Shown: positions 31,123 to 41,245, counted from the first letter of the stretch. The stretch is DNA of 64,000 nucleotides from Streptomyces pristinaespiralis (GCF_001278075.1 NZ_CP011340.1:6383501-6447500); one strand, 5' to 3'. A program made the numbers and translations. The notes: a model not told the origin generated them from the sequence alone.

Positions 31123-31449
31123 ATGACCACGAGTGACATCGACGAATCCGTGCGCGCCGAGCTCGACCGCCTGCGCGCGAGCATCGACAACATCGACGCC
31201 GCCGTCGTCCACATGCTCGCCGAGCGATTCAAATGCACCCAGCAGGTCGGCCACCTCAAGGCCCAGCACCACCTGCCGCCCGCCGACCCTGCCCGCGAGG
31301 CCCGCCAGATCGCACGGCTGCGCCAGCTCGCGGAGAGCGCGAAACTCGACCCGGCGTTCGCGGAGAAACTGCTGAACTTCATCATCGCCGAGGTGATCCG
31401 CCACCACGAGCAGATCGCCGACCAGCCCGGCGACCGCCCCCGGCGCTGA
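31123..31449 (+). CDS. Chorismate mutase (AroQ type)
   Basis: A 108-aa all-helical chorismate mutase, converting chorismate to prephenate for Phe and Tyr synthesis. The helix-1 pattern 'ELDRLRASIDNIDAAVVHMLAERFKCTQQVGHLKAQHHLP' carries the catalytic Arg and Lys residues of the AroQ fold. No signal peptide. It starts 11 bp after the AraC stop, so it may be read through from it, although no functional link is apparent. Confidence 0.92.
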   Translation: MTTSDIDESVRAELDRLRASIDNIDAAVVHMLAERFKCTQQVGHLKAQHHLPPADPAREARQIARLRQLAESAKLDPAFAEKLLNFIIAEVIRHHEQIADQPGDRPRR

Positions 31450-31553
31450 CCCACCCGACCCGCGCGCCGCGCCCGCCCCACACCCCGCACACGGGCCGGC
31501 CCGCACCCCCCGGTGTGCGCTGACAGCGCAACCACCACCCCGTGTGCCGACCC

Positions 31554-31577
31554 GGGCCCATCAGGCAGCATGGGCCC
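31554..31577 (+). promoter_or_regulatory. Hairpin abutting the pepN start codon
   Basis: GGGCCCAT and ATGGGCCC are perfect 8-bp inverted repeats with an 8-nt loop containing the AGGCAG ribosome site. The right arm ends at the base before the ATG, so the hairpin would sequester initiation. Confidence 0.4.
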
Positions 31578-34070
31578 ATGTCCGTACTGACGCGCGACGA
31601 AGCGCAGACCCGAGCCCGGCAACTCGACGTACACCGGTACACGATCGACCTCGATCTCACCACCGGCGACGAGACCTTCGACTCCCGAACCGTCATCCAC
31701 TTCACCGCGACAGCGGCCGGTGACACCTTCGTCGAGATCAAGCCCGCCGAGCTCCGCTCCCTCACGCTCGACGGACAGCCCCTCGACCCCGCCGCCCTCA
31801 CCGAGAACCGCATCCCCCTCACCGGCCTCACCGCCGGCGAGCACGAACTGCGCGTCGACGCCCGGATGCGCTACTCCCGCACCGGCGAAGGCATGCACCG
31901 CTTCACCGACCCCAGCGACGGCGAGACGTACGTCTACACCCAGCTGTTCATGGACGACGTCCAGCGCGTCTTCGCCGCCTTCGACCAGCCCGACCTCAAA
32001 GCCGTCTTCGAACTCTCCGTCACCGCGCCCACGGCATGGACCGTCCTCGGCAACGGCGTCGCCACCCACCACGGCGACGGCCGCTGGACCTGCGCCCCCA
32101 CCCCGCTGCTCTCCACCTACCTCGTCGCCGTAGCCGCCGGCCCCTGGCACTCCGTACGCACGCAGCACGCCGGACTGCCCTTCGGCATCCACTGCCGCCG
32201 CTCCCTCGCCCCCTACCTCGACGCCGACGCCGACGAACTCCTCGACATCACCCGGCAGTGCTACGACCGCTACCACGAGAAGTTCGAGGAGCCGTACCCC
32301 TTCGACTCCTACGACCAGGCCTTCGTCCCCGAATTCAACGCAGGGGCCATGGAGAACCCGGGCCTCGTCACCTTCCGCGACGAATTCGTCTACCGCTCCG
32401 CCGTCACCGACACCCAGCGCCAGACCCGCGCCATGGTCATCGCCCACGAGATGGCCCACATGTGGTTCGGCGACCTCGTCACCCTCAAGTGGTGGGACGA
32501 CATCTGGCTCAACGAGTCCTTCGCCGAATACATGGGCTACCAGACCCTCACCGAAGCCACCCGCTTCACCGACACCTGGACCGACTTCGCCATCGCCCGC
32601 AAATCCTGGGGCTACGACGCCGACCAGCGGCCCTCCACCCACCCCGTCGCCCCCGACCCCGACGCCGTCCCCGACACCGCCTCCGCGATGCTCAACTTCG
32701 ACGGCATCTCCTACGCGAAGGGCGCCTCCGCCCTGCGCCAGCTCGTCACCTGGCTCGGCGAGAAGGACTTCCTCGCCGGCATCAACACCCACTTCGCCCG
32801 GCACAAGTTCGGCAACGCCACCCTCGCCGACTTCATCGACTCCCTCGCCGGAGCCACCGACCGCGACGTGCACGCCTGGGCCGAGTCATGGCTGCGCACC
32901 ACCGGCGTCGACACCCTCACCCCCGCCGTCACGGACACCCCGGGCGGCTGGACACTCACCGTCGAACGCGACGGCAGCCGCCCCCACCGCATCGCCGTCG
33001 GCGCCTACGACGCCGACCCCATCGACCCCGGCCGCCTCGTCCTGCGCGACCGCCTCGAGATCGACGTCCCCGAGACCGGCGCCACGGCACCCCGCCCCGG
33101 ACGCCGCCCGGCCCTCCTCGTCCTCAACGACGGCGACAACACCTACGCCAAGGTCCGCCTCGACGCCGCCTCCTGGGCCGTCGTCGTCGACTCCCTGGCC
33201 GGCATCCCCGACGCCCTCACCCGAGCCGTCGTCTGGAACGCAGCACGCGACATGGTCCGCGACGGGGAACTCGCCCCCACCGCCTACCTCGAGACGGCCG
33301 ACACCCACCTGCCCCACGAGAACGACCTCGCCATCGTCCAGGGCGTCCTCACCTTCGCCGCCGACCAGATCGCCGACTGCTACCTCGCCCCCGACCAGCG
33401 CCCCGCCGCGCTCGCCACCCTCACCCGCATCAGCCGCGCCCTGCTGCGCCGCACCGAGGACGGCAGCGACCCCGGCCTGCGCCTGACCGCCGTACGCCAC
33501 TACATCGACGCCGCCACCCAGCCGGAACCCATCCAGGAATGGCTCACCGAAGGCGGCGTCCCCGGCGGCCCCGAACTCGACCCCGAACTGCGCTGGCGCG
33601 TCCTGACACGCCTCGCCGTCCTCGGCGCCACCGACGACGCGGCCATCACCGCCGAACTGGAACGCGACCCGAGCGCCACCGGCCAGGAAGGCGCGGCCCG
33701 CTGCCGCGCCGCGCTCCCCACCGCAGAGGCCAAGGCCGCGGCCTGGGCCCGCCTCTTCACCGGCGACGACCTGTCCAACTACCTGTTCGCGGCCACCGCG
33801 CAAGGCTTCTGGCAGCCCGAACAGGCCGACCTCGTGCGCGAGTACGTCCCGCGCTTCTACCCCGACGCGGTCGCCCTCGCCGCCCGCCGCGGCCCGGCCA
33901 TCGCGGAAGCCTGCGGCCGGTACGCCTTCCCCGTCCACGCCGTCGACGCGGAAACACTCGGCGCGGGCGAGGCATGCCTGGCCGGAACGGACATGCTCCC
34001 CGCCCTGCGCCGCAAACTGACCGACCAGCTCGACGACCTGCGCAGGGCGCTCCGGGTCCGGGGCGCCTGA
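31578..34070 (+). CDS. pepN: Aminopeptidase N (M1 family)
   Basis: An 830-aa zinc aminopeptidase. The exopeptidase motif 'GAMEN' (about residue 258), zinc motif 'HEMAHMWFG' with the second Glu in 'NESFAEY', and the C-terminal helical ERAP1-like domain are all present. No signal peptide, so it is cytoplasmic and recycles peptides. The ATG at 31578 gives the family N-terminus ('SVLTRDEAQTRAR'). A 1.5-kb repeat region follows. Confidence 0.95.
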   Translation: MSVLTRDEAQTRARQLDVHRYTIDLDLTTGDETFDSRTVIHFTATAAGDTFVEIKPAELRSLTLDGQPLDPAALTENRIPLTGLTAGEHELRVDARMRYSRTGEGMHRFTDPSDGETYVYTQLFMDDVQRVFAAFDQPDLKAVFELSVTAPTAWTVLGNGVATHHGDGRWTCAPTPLLSTYLVAVAAGPWHSVRTQHAGLPFGIHCRRSLAPYLDADADELLDITRQCYDRYHEKFEEPYPFDSYDQAFVPEFNAGAMENPGLVTFRDEFVYRSAVTDTQRQTRAMVIAHEMAHMWFGDLVTLKWWDDIWLNESFAEYMGYQTLTEATRFTDTWTDFAIARKSWGYDADQRPSTHPVAPDPDAVPDTASAMLNFDGISYAKGASALRQLVTWLGEKDFLAGINTHFARHKFGNATLADFIDSLAGATDRDVHAWAESWLRTTGVDTLTPAVTDTPGGWTLTVERDGSRPHRIAVGAYDADPIDPGRLVLRDRLEIDVPETGATAPRPGRRPALLVLNDGDNTYAKVRLDAASWAVVVDSLAGIPDALTRAVVWNAARDMVRDGELAPTAYLETADTHLPHENDLAIVQGVLTFAADQIADCYLAPDQRPAALATLTRISRALLRRTEDGSDPGLRLTAVRHYIDAATQPEPIQEWLTEGGVPGGPELDPELRWRVLTRLAVLGATDDAAITAELERDPSATGQEGAARCRAALPTAEAKAAAWARLFTGDDLSNYLFAATAQGFWQPEQADLVREYVPRFYPDAVALAARRGPAIAEACGRYAFPVHAVDAETLGAGEACLAGTDMLPALRRKLTDQLDDLRRALRVRGA

Positions 34071-35600
34071 CGCCGGGCCCTCGCGGGCCGGATCGCGGCG
34101 CCTCACCCCTGTGGGGCACGCCTCCAGGGCCGGCGGGCGCCTCCGGCGGCAGGGCCTTCGGGCCTCCCGCCGGGCGGGGTCGCGGCGGGAGGTCCGTAGG
34201 CCGCTGCGGGGCTGCGGCACCTGATCCCTGGGCCGGCGGGCGCCACGGCGGCAGGGCTTCCGGGCCTCTTGCCGTGCGGGGTCGCGGTGTCCGACCCGTA
34301 GGCCGTTGCGGGTCCGCGCACCTGGCCGGGGTGGCTCCAAGGTGCTGTGGTTCCGGGGCGCTGCGGGGCTGCGGCGCCTGCGTTGGGCGTGCCGCCGGGC
34401 CTCTACGGGCCGGTGGGCGCCTCCGTCGGCGGGGCTTCCGGGCCTCTTGCCGTGCGGGGTCGCGGTGCCCGAGCCGTAGGCCGTTGCGGGGTGGCACCTG
34501 ACCCCGGGCCCCTACGGGCCTGCGGGTGACTCCGGCGGCCGGGCTTCCGGGCTTCATGCCATTCGTGGTCGCGGCGCCCGATTCGTAGGCCGTTGCCGGC
34601 CCTGGCACCTGGCCGGGGTGGCTCCAAGGTGCTGTGGTTCCGGGGCGCTGCGGGGCTGCGGCGCCTGCGTTGGGCGTGCCGCCGGGCCTCTACGGGCCGG
34701 CGGGCGCCTCCGTCGGCGGGGCCTTCGGGCCTCCCGCCGTGCGGGGTCGTGGCGGGAGGCCCGTAGGCCGTTGCGGGCCCGCGGCACCTGATCCCCGGGC
34801 CCGCGGGCGCCACGGCGGCAGGGCTTCCGGGCCTCCTGCCATGCAGGGTCGCGGCGCCCGACCCGTAGGCCCTTGCGGGTCCGCGGCACCTGACCGGCCC
34901 GGTCCCAAGGTGGGGTTCCGGGGGCGCTGCCGGGGCCGGGCGCCCGCGCTTTTGCGCGGGCCTTCGGGGCACGCGGCGCCTGATCTCCAGGGAGCGGGTC
35001 CGTGGCGCCTGCCCCACGGTGCTGCGCTTCCGGGGCGGCGGACCCCCTGGCGGAAAGGGTCAGCAGCGCCACCCGCGGGACGCGGTTCCGGGGGCCCTGC
35101 GGGCCGGCGGCGCCTGGCCGCCGGTAGGGGCCGAAGCACGTGCCCCCAGGGCGGTGCAGCCTCGCGGCACCTGGCCCGCAGGACGGTGCAAGCGCAGCAG
35201 CGCCACCCGCGGGGCGCGGGCCGGCGGCGCCTGGTCGGCCGGTAGGGGCCGGCACCTGCCCCCAGGGCGCTGCGCTTCCCGGGGGCGCCTGACCCGCTGG
35301 CGGAAAGGCGCAGCAGCGCCACCCGCGGGCCGCGGGCCGGCGGCGCCTGGCCCTGGGTGTGGGTCCCGCCCGCCCGGGCCTTGCGCGTGCCTCCGGGCCC
35401 GCGGGCCCGGTGCGTACCGGCGGCCGCCGCCCGTCGCGACAGTGACGCGCCGCCCCACTACCAGCCGCGCACGCCCCAACCCCTCCCTTCCGCAAGGCGA
35501 TACCACTTTCGGGTTCCGCTCGTTGAGATCTGCGGACGCCCCGCCGGGCCCCTCGTCACCGTGAGGTGACACTCCCGCGCCTCGCCGAAGGACCCGCCTC
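34071..35600. repeat. 1.5-kb non-coding GC-rich repeat array
   Basis: No credible gene. A core such as CCGTAGGCCGTTGCGGG recurs at about 34195, 34298, 34478, 34584, 34764 and 34864. A 113-bp block (34321-34433) is repeated at 34608-34720 with one or two changes, offset 287 bp. The right half has another unit starting CAGCAGCGCCACCCGCGGG at 35061, 35195 and 35311. Units contain arm pairs such as CGGCAGG/CTTGCCG that can form hairpins. Reading frames here are only Pro/Arg/Gly/Ala-rich. The last 200 bp before 35601 are ordinary, with a GTCACC-N4-GGTGAC inverted repeat at 35555-35570. Confidence 0.85.
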
Positions 35601-36965
35601 ATGAACACCCCGCCCCTCGCGGGAGGAATCACCGGCCCCGACGCCCTGCGCCCCCTGCTCGCGCTCGTGCTCGACGCACTCGGCGAAGGCGCGATCGCCC
35701 GCGGCGGCCCCGTCCCCGCCGGCGGGCCGGACGCCGTCGCCGCACTCATGCGCCAGAGTCTCGGGGACGTACTCCCCGAGCACGGCACCGGCGCCGCCAC
35801 CGCCCTGCGCACCCTCGTCCGCGCCGTCGCCCACGGCGCCGCCGACCCCGCAGACCCCCTGTGCGCCGCGCACCTCCACACGCCGCCCCTCGCACTGGCC
35901 GTCGCCGCAGACCTCGCCGCCTCCGCGCTCAACCCGTCCATGGACTCCTGGGACCAGGCACCCGCGGCCTCCGAACTGGAAGCACAGGTCACCCGCGCAC
36001 TCGCCGCCGAGGTCTATCCCCGGCACACCGCCCCCGACGCGATCGTCACCACCGGCGGCACCGAGTCCAACCAGCTCGCCCTCCTCCTCGCACGCGAGCG
36101 CAGCGGCACACCGGTCCAGATCGTCTGCGACGAGAGCGCCCACCACTCCGTCGGCCGCGCCGCCTGGCTCCTCCGGCTGCCCCGCCCGGTCACCGCCCCC
36201 CTGAACGACCCCGCCGCACTGGACGACACACTGACCCGCCTCCACGGCCCCGTCCTCGTCGTCGCCACCGCCGGCACCACCGACACCGGCCGCATCGACC
36301 CCCTCCCCGCGATCGCCGACACCACCGACCGCCACCGCGCCGAACTGCACATCGACGCCTCCTACGGCGGCCCGCTCCTCTTCAGCGCCGAACGCCGCCA
36401 CCTCCTCACCGGCCTCGAACGCGCCCACTCCGTCACCCTCGACCTGCACAAACTCGGCTGGCAGCCCGTCGCCGCCGGACTCCTCGCCGTACCCGACACC
36501 ACCCGCCTCGCACCGCTCGACCACACCGCCGAATACCTCAACGCGGAGGACGACACCGACGCGGGCCTGCCCGACCTCCTCGGCCGCTCCCTGCGTACCA
36601 CCCGCCGGCCCGACATCCTCAAGATCGCCGTCACCCTCAAAGCACTCGGCCGCACCGGCCTCGCCGCCCTCGTCGACCGCACCTGCGCCGCCGCCCACGA
36701 CCTCGCGGACCTCGTCGACAAACACCCCCGCCTCGAGCTCTACGAACGGCCCACCCTCTCCACCGTCCTGTTCCGGCCCACCGGCGCGAGCGACGAACAG
36801 ACCGCGGAGATCCGGCGCACCCTGCTCGTACAGGGCCGCGCCGTCCTCGGCCGGGCCCGCGCCGACGGCCGGCTCTGGCTCAAGGCCACCCTGCTCAACC
36901 CCCACACCACCACCGGCGCCCTGCAGACCCTCACCGAACTCGTGGAAGGCAGCACCCCCCGATGA
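35601..36965 (+). CDS. DesA-like PLP-dependent decarboxylase
   Basis: A 454-aa group II PLP decarboxylase of the lysine/diaminobutyrate type. The Schiff-base Lys is in 'LDLHKLGWQP', with 'TTGGTESNQLALLLAR', 'AHHSVGRAA', 'VVATAGTTDTGRIDPLPAIA' and 'HIDASYGG'. It resembles DesA of desferrioxamine biosynthesis, which makes cadaverine from lysine. It overlaps the monooxygenase gene by 4 nt (ATGA), the desA-desB arrangement. It differs from classic des loci in lacking desC and desD downstream. No DmdR1 iron box of the known form (TTAGG..CCTAA) is seen upstream. Confidence 0.85.
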   Translation: MNTPPLAGGITGPDALRPLLALVLDALGEGAIARGGPVPAGGPDAVAALMRQSLGDVLPEHGTGAATALRTLVRAVAHGAADPADPLCAAHLHTPPLALAVAADLAASALNPSMDSWDQAPAASELEAQVTRALAAEVYPRHTAPDAIVTTGGTESNQLALLLARERSGTPVQIVCDESAHHSVGRAAWLLRLPRPVTAPLNDPAALDDTLTRLHGPVLVVATAGTTDTGRIDPLPAIADTTDRHRAELHIDASYGGPLLFSAERRHLLTGLERAHSVTLDLHKLGWQPVAAGLLAVPDTTRLAPLDHTAEYLNAEDDTDAGLPDLLGRSLRTTRRPDILKIAVTLKALGRTGLAALVDRTCAAAHDLADLVDKHPRLELYERPTLSTVLFRPTGASDEQTAEIRRTLLVQGRAVLGRARADGRLWLKATLLNPHTTTGALQTLTELVEGSTPR

Positions 36966-38377
36966 CCGCCACACCACCGGCCCAGCAGCCAGACCGCCCC
37001 TACGACCTCGTCGGCATCGGCATCGGCCCGTTCAACCTCTCCCTCGCCGCCCTCGCCCACGGCGTCCCCGGCGGACTCGCCACCACCTTCTTCGAACAGC
37101 GGCCCACCTTCCGCTGGCACCCCGGACTCCTCATCGAGGGCGCCACCCTCCAGGTCCCGTTCCTCGCCGACCTCGTCACCCTCGCCGACCCCGCCAGCCC
37201 CTGGTCGTTCCTCAACTACCTGCGCGCCCGCGACCGGCTCTTCCCCTTCTACTTCGCCGAGCGCTTCCACATCCAGCGCGCCGAATACGACGCCTACTGC
37301 CGCTGGGTCGGCGACAACCTCCCCGGCCTGCACTTCGGCCACCAGGCCGACGCCGTCCGCTGGAACACCGAACGCGACCTCTTCGAAGTCGACTTCACCC
37401 AGCTCGACGCCGACGGAGAGGCCGAGGCACTCGGCCGCGCCTACACCCGCAACATCGCACTCGGCGTCGGCACCGAGCCCTACGTCCCAGAACCGCTTCG
37501 CCCGCTCGCCGACGCGCCCAGCGTGCCCGTCCTCCACTCGGCCGACTACCTGGACCACCGCGAACAGCTCCTCACCGCGGAGCACGTCACCGTCATCGGC
37601 TCCGGCCAGTCCGGCGCCGAAGTCTTCCTCGACCTGCTCCGCGCCCGCCCCGCCGGAGCCGAGAAGCTCCACTGGCTCACCCGCACCGAAGCCTTCGCAC
37701 CCATGGAGTACTCGAAACTCGGCCTCGAACACTTCACCCCCGACTACACCCGCTACTTCCACGCCCTGCAGGAAAAGGTCCGGAGCGAACTGCTGCCCCG
37801 CCAATGGCAGCTCCACAAAGGCATCGACGCCGACACCATCGCCGCCATCCACGACGAGCTCTACCGCCGCAGCCTGCACGGCGGCTGGCCCGACGCCGTC
37901 CTCACACCCGGCGTCACCGTCCGCACCGCCGGACGCGTCGCCACCACCAAGGTCGAGCTCCACCTCGAACACATCCAGCAAGGCACCCGCTCCCGGCTCA
38001 CCACCGACGCCGTCGTCCTCGCCACCGGCTACCGCGAACGCCCGCTCACCCAGCTCCTCGCCGGCATCGACCCCTACATCCGCCGCGACCGCGCCGGACG
38101 CCCCCTCGTCGACAGCGAGTTCCGCCTCGACCTCGACCCCGCCGTCAGCGGAACCCTCTACGTACAGAACGCCGAACGCCACACCCACGGCGTCGGCGCC
38201 CCCGACCTCGGCCTCGCCGCCTGGCGCAGCGCGACCATCCTCAACTCCCTCACCGGCAAAGAGCCCTACCCGCTGCCCCGCCGCACCGCCTTCACCAGCT
38301 TCGGCCTCCAACAGCAGGAGGCGCCCGGCATTCCCGGCCAGACGCCCCCGCTCACCCCACTGGAATCACAGCACTGA
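36962..38377 (+). CDS. DesB-like lysine/cadaverine N-hydroxylase
   Basis: A 471-aa flavin-dependent N-monooxygenase of the IucD/SidA/PvdA family. It has an FAD motif 'GIGIGPFNLSLAAL', an NADPH motif 'GSGQSGAEVFLDLL' and the 'ATGYRERP' motif near the C-terminus. With the decarboxylase it would make N-hydroxycadaverine, a hydroxamate siderophore building block. It starts inside the end of the decarboxylase gene, so the two are coupled. It is convergent with the 5'-nucleotidase, 16 bp from its stop. Confidence 0.88.
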   Translation: MTATPPAQQPDRPYDLVGIGIGPFNLSLAALAHGVPGGLATTFFEQRPTFRWHPGLLIEGATLQVPFLADLVTLADPASPWSFLNYLRARDRLFPFYFAERFHIQRAEYDAYCRWVGDNLPGLHFGHQADAVRWNTERDLFEVDFTQLDADGEAEALGRAYTRNIALGVGTEPYVPEPLRPLADAPSVPVLHSADYLDHREQLLTAEHVTVIGSGQSGAEVFLDLLRARPAGAEKLHWLTRTEAFAPMEYSKLGLEHFTPDYTRYFHALQEKVRSELLPRQWQLHKGIDADTIAAIHDELYRRSLHGGWPDAVLTPGVTVRTAGRVATTKVELHLEHIQQGTRSRLTTDAVVLATGYRERPLTQLLAGIDPYIRRDRAGRPLVDSEFRLDLDPAVSGTLYVQNAERHTHGVGAPDLGLAAWRSATILNSLTGKEPYPLPRRTAFTSFGLQQQEAPGIPGQTPPLTPLESQH

Positions 38378-38393
38378 CAGCCCACCGGGAGCC

Positions 38394-40205
38394 CTAGAAC
38401 ACCGGCACACCGTCCCGCGTCAGTTTCCAGCCCACCGAAGCGAACTCCGCCGGATCCACCGAACCCTTCGCCTGCACCCACGCGATGATCGTGTTCCGGA
38501 TCTCCTCCGAATTCGCCCACAACTGCTGCGCCGCGGCGATGTGCGGGAAATTGCCGCCCCCGCTCGCCCGGTAGTTGTTGACGGCCAGCACGAACCGCGC
38601 AGCCGGGTCGACCGGCGCACCCTCGAAGGACAGCTTCACGATCCGCGAACCCGCCGGCTTCGCGATGTCGACCTCGTACGTCAGACCCGACACCGCGTCG
38701 TAGTTGTAGTCCGGCGTCCCGTTCGCGTTCGTCAGCTTCGACGTGTCCACCGGCGACCCCGCCGGAGTCTGCACGTAGTACCGCGCGGAGAACTCCAGGT
38801 ACTCCTTCAACTGCGCGCCCGTCATCAGCCGCGCCTCGAGGGTGTTCTCGAACGGATACAGCCCCGCCGCGTCCTTGATCGTCACCTCACCCGCCGGGAT
38901 CGCCGCCGTCCGCGAGAAGCACGACGCCTGCGACAGCACCGGCAGCGCCGCGTACTCGCCGCCCGCCAGCGCCGCCTTCACCGTCTCGGCCTGGACATGG
39001 TTGATCAGATCGATGATCGGCTCGTCCTTCCACGGCGCGTCGGCCGTCGACATCACCGCCGTCGACGTGCCGATGACCTGGTTGACGTACGCCACGACCT
39101 TCTTGTGCTCGTCACCCAGCAGACCCGTGATCTTCGGATCCTCGGCGACCGTGTTCGAGTTCAGGACCTTCGCCCCGACCCTCTCCACCACCCAGCGGCC
39201 CTTCTCCCACACCAGCTCGAAGTCGAACAGCGTCAGCCGCTGCCCCCACTTCAGCGGCTCGGACAGAACCACCCGCTGACCGGTCTCCTTGTTGGTGACG
39301 AAGTACTCCGGTATCTCCGTGTGCGCGTGCCCCACCAGAATCGCGTCGATACCGGGCACCTGCTCGGCCACCAGACCCGCCGCGTTCTCGACGTACGGCA
39401 GCTGGTCCCCGTACGAGGACGTACCGCTGGAACCCGAATGCGCCGAGACGACCACCACGTCCGCACCCATGGAACGCAGCTTCGGCACCCACTTCGCCGC
39501 CTGCTCCTCCAGACCGGGGAAGACCATCTTCCCGCTCACGTTCTGCTTGTCCCAGATCGCGATACCGGGATTCGTCAGACCGAGAACGGCCACCCGCACA
39601 TCACGCCCGTGCGGCGTGCGCAGCCGGTGCATGCTGTACGGCGGGAACGCGGGCCGCAGCGTCTTCGCGTCCAGCGCGTTCGCACCCAGCAGCGGGAAGT
39701 CGCACTGCTCCTCGAACTTGCGCAGCACCGGGATGCCGTAGTTGAACTCGTGGTTGCCGAGCGCCGCGGCGTCGTAGCCGATGGCGTTCATCGCCTGCGC
39801 CATCGGATGCACCGGACCGCGCTCGGCCGTGATCGGGTCGACCTTGGCGTAGTAGTACGACAACTGGGTGCCCTGGATCGTGTCACCCGCGTCGATCAGA
39901 AGGGTGTTGTGCCGGCCCTTCTCCTCACGGATCCGGTTCACCAGCGTCGAGATCTTCGCCAGGCCCACGTCGTTGTGCGCCTTGTCGTCGAACTCCTTGT
40001 CCGTGAAATAGTCCCAGTTGAATACATTCCCGTGCAGATCGGTCGTACCCAGCACGGTGAACGCATACCGCTTCCGCGGACGTCCGTGCCCATGGTCCTC
40101 GCCCCGCTCATCGGCCACCGCGGGCGCGGCAGCGGCACCCGCGACAGCGACACCCACCCCGGCGGCGGCCGACCGCTCCAGGAACGTCCTACGGTTCAGC
40201 GGCAT
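38394..40205 (-). CDS. Tat-exported 5'-nucleotidase / metallophosphoesterase
   Basis: A 603-aa secreted UshA/CD73-type nucleotidase. A twin-arginine signal ('NRRTFLERSAAAGVG..AAPAVA') is at residues 1-35. The dinuclear metal site appears as 'TTDLHGNVF', 'DAGDTIQG', 'LGNHEFNYG', 'SAHSGSSG' and 'GHAHTEIPE'. A C-terminal 5'-nucleotidase substrate-binding domain ('YPFENTLEARLMTGAQLKEYLE', 'NNYRASGGGNFP') follows. The substrate is probably extracellular nucleotides or cyclic nucleotides. The ATG at 40205 has GGGAG upstream. Confidence 0.93.
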   Translation of the reverse strand: MPLNRRTFLERSAAAGVGVAVAGAAAAPAVADERGEDHGHGRPRKRYAFTVLGTTDLHGNVFNWDYFTDKEFDDKAHNDVGLAKISTLVNRIREEKGRHNTLLIDAGDTIQGTQLSYYYAKVDPITAERGPVHPMAQAMNAIGYDAAALGNHEFNYGIPVLRKFEEQCDFPLLGANALDAKTLRPAFPPYSMHRLRTPHGRDVRVAVLGLTNPGIAIWDKQNVSGKMVFPGLEEQAAKWVPKLRSMGADVVVVSAHSGSSGTSSYGDQLPYVENAAGLVAEQVPGIDAILVGHAHTEIPEYFVTNKETGQRVVLSEPLKWGQRLTLFDFELVWEKGRWVVERVGAKVLNSNTVAEDPKITGLLGDEHKKVVAYVNQVIGTSTAVMSTADAPWKDEPIIDLINHVQAETVKAALAGGEYAALPVLSQASCFSRTAAIPAGEVTIKDAAGLYPFENTLEARLMTGAQLKEYLEFSARYYVQTPAGSPVDTSKLTNANGTPDYNYDAVSGLTYEVDIAKPAGSRIVKLSFEGAPVDPAARFVLAVNNYRASGGGNFPHIAAAQQLWANSEEIRNTIIAWVQAKGSVDPAEFASVGWKLTRDGVPVF

Positions 40206-40409
40206 TTCGTCTCCCTCGATCACACAAGCACAACGCGCGTAGATTCTGGCCTACACGCCACCCCCGCAACACCCCTGCCAGGTTGCGATCCGATGACCGA
40301 ACGGGGCCCGGCCCGCCGTCCGGTCCGACTGCCGGACCCGCATGCCCACCCACTGTCCGACTCGGATGCGAGAGTGGGACCACCAGCCACCGCGCGAGGG
40401 AGCGACCCC

Positions 40410-41123
40410 ATGGCCGACGCCACCACCCCCACTCCCACCGCCCCGTACGCCACCCCCGAACAACCCCGGGTCGCCGTACGCGGCGAAGCACGCATCGAAT
40501 TCGACCCCGAGATCGCCCGCATCGGCATCACCATCAGCGCCCGCGGAAAAGACCGCCGCACCGCCCTCGAAGACCTCACCCGCCGCAACGCCGCCGCACT
40601 CGACCTCGTCAAGTCCTACGGCCCAGCCGTCGAAAAACTCGAGACCGGCGCATTCTCCGTCACACCACAACTCACCCAGCACGGCCGCAGCGAACGCATC
40701 CACGCCTACCACGGCCGCGTCCACATCACCGCCGTACTGCACGACTTCACCGCCCTCGGCGAGCTCACCACCCGACTCGCCGACCTCGAACTCACCCACG
40801 TCAACGGACCCTGGTGGTCACTGCGCCCCGACTCACCCGCCCACGGCGAAGCCCGCCGCCAAGCCGTACGCGAAGCCGTCCAGCGCGCCCGCGAATACGC
40901 CGAAGCCATCGGCGGCCGGCTCTCCGCCCTCGTCGAACTCGCCGACATCGGAGCGGAAGCCCCCGCCCCCTCCTACGGCAGGCCGGCCCCACCCGGCGCC
41001 GTCCGCGGCTTCGCCGGCGCCGCCGGCGCGGAGGCGGCACCCGCCCTCGACCTCGAACCCCAGCGCCAGACCGTCTACGCCCAGGTGAACGCGCGCTTCA
41101 CGATGACACCGCCGCAATTGTGA
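40410..41123 (+). CDS. SIMPL-domain protein (DUF541)
   Basis: A 237-aa protein with one SIMPL domain from about residue 20 ('RVAVRGEARIEFDPEIARIGITISARGKD'), a family of unknown biochemical function. It has the typical 'KLETGAFSVTPQL' and 'QAVREAVQRAREYAEAIGG' segments and an Ala-rich tail. No signal peptide is visible, unlike many homologues. It is divergent from the nucleotidase. Confidence 0.88.
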   Translation: MADATTPTPTAPYATPEQPRVAVRGEARIEFDPEIARIGITISARGKDRRTALEDLTRRNAAALDLVKSYGPAVEKLETGAFSVTPQLTQHGRSERIHAYHGRVHITAVLHDFTALGELTTRLADLELTHVNGPWWSLRPDSPAHGEARRQAVREAVQRAREYAEAIGGRLSALVELADIGAEAPAPSYGRPAPPGAVRGFAGAAGAEAAPALDLEPQRQTVYAQVNARFTMTPPQL

Positions 41124-41245
41124 GCCGAGGCCGCCCCATGCTCATCCGAGCACCCCTGCGCACAATTCAACACTTGTCAATAGCCCTTCATGCAAAGGTT
41201 GTTGAGTAGTCACGCACGCCCAATTCTCTACCGACCGGTAAGCCA

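Noticed and set aside
34403..35017. Open frames in the repeat array that could be called hypothetical proteins
   Set aside because: Only Pro/Arg/Gly/Ala-rich translations that exist in several frames and both strands; they follow the DNA repeats.
35400..35600. DmdR1 iron box upstream of the desA-like gene
   Set aside because: No TTAGG..CCTAA palindrome was found; only GTCACC-N4-GGTGAC is present.
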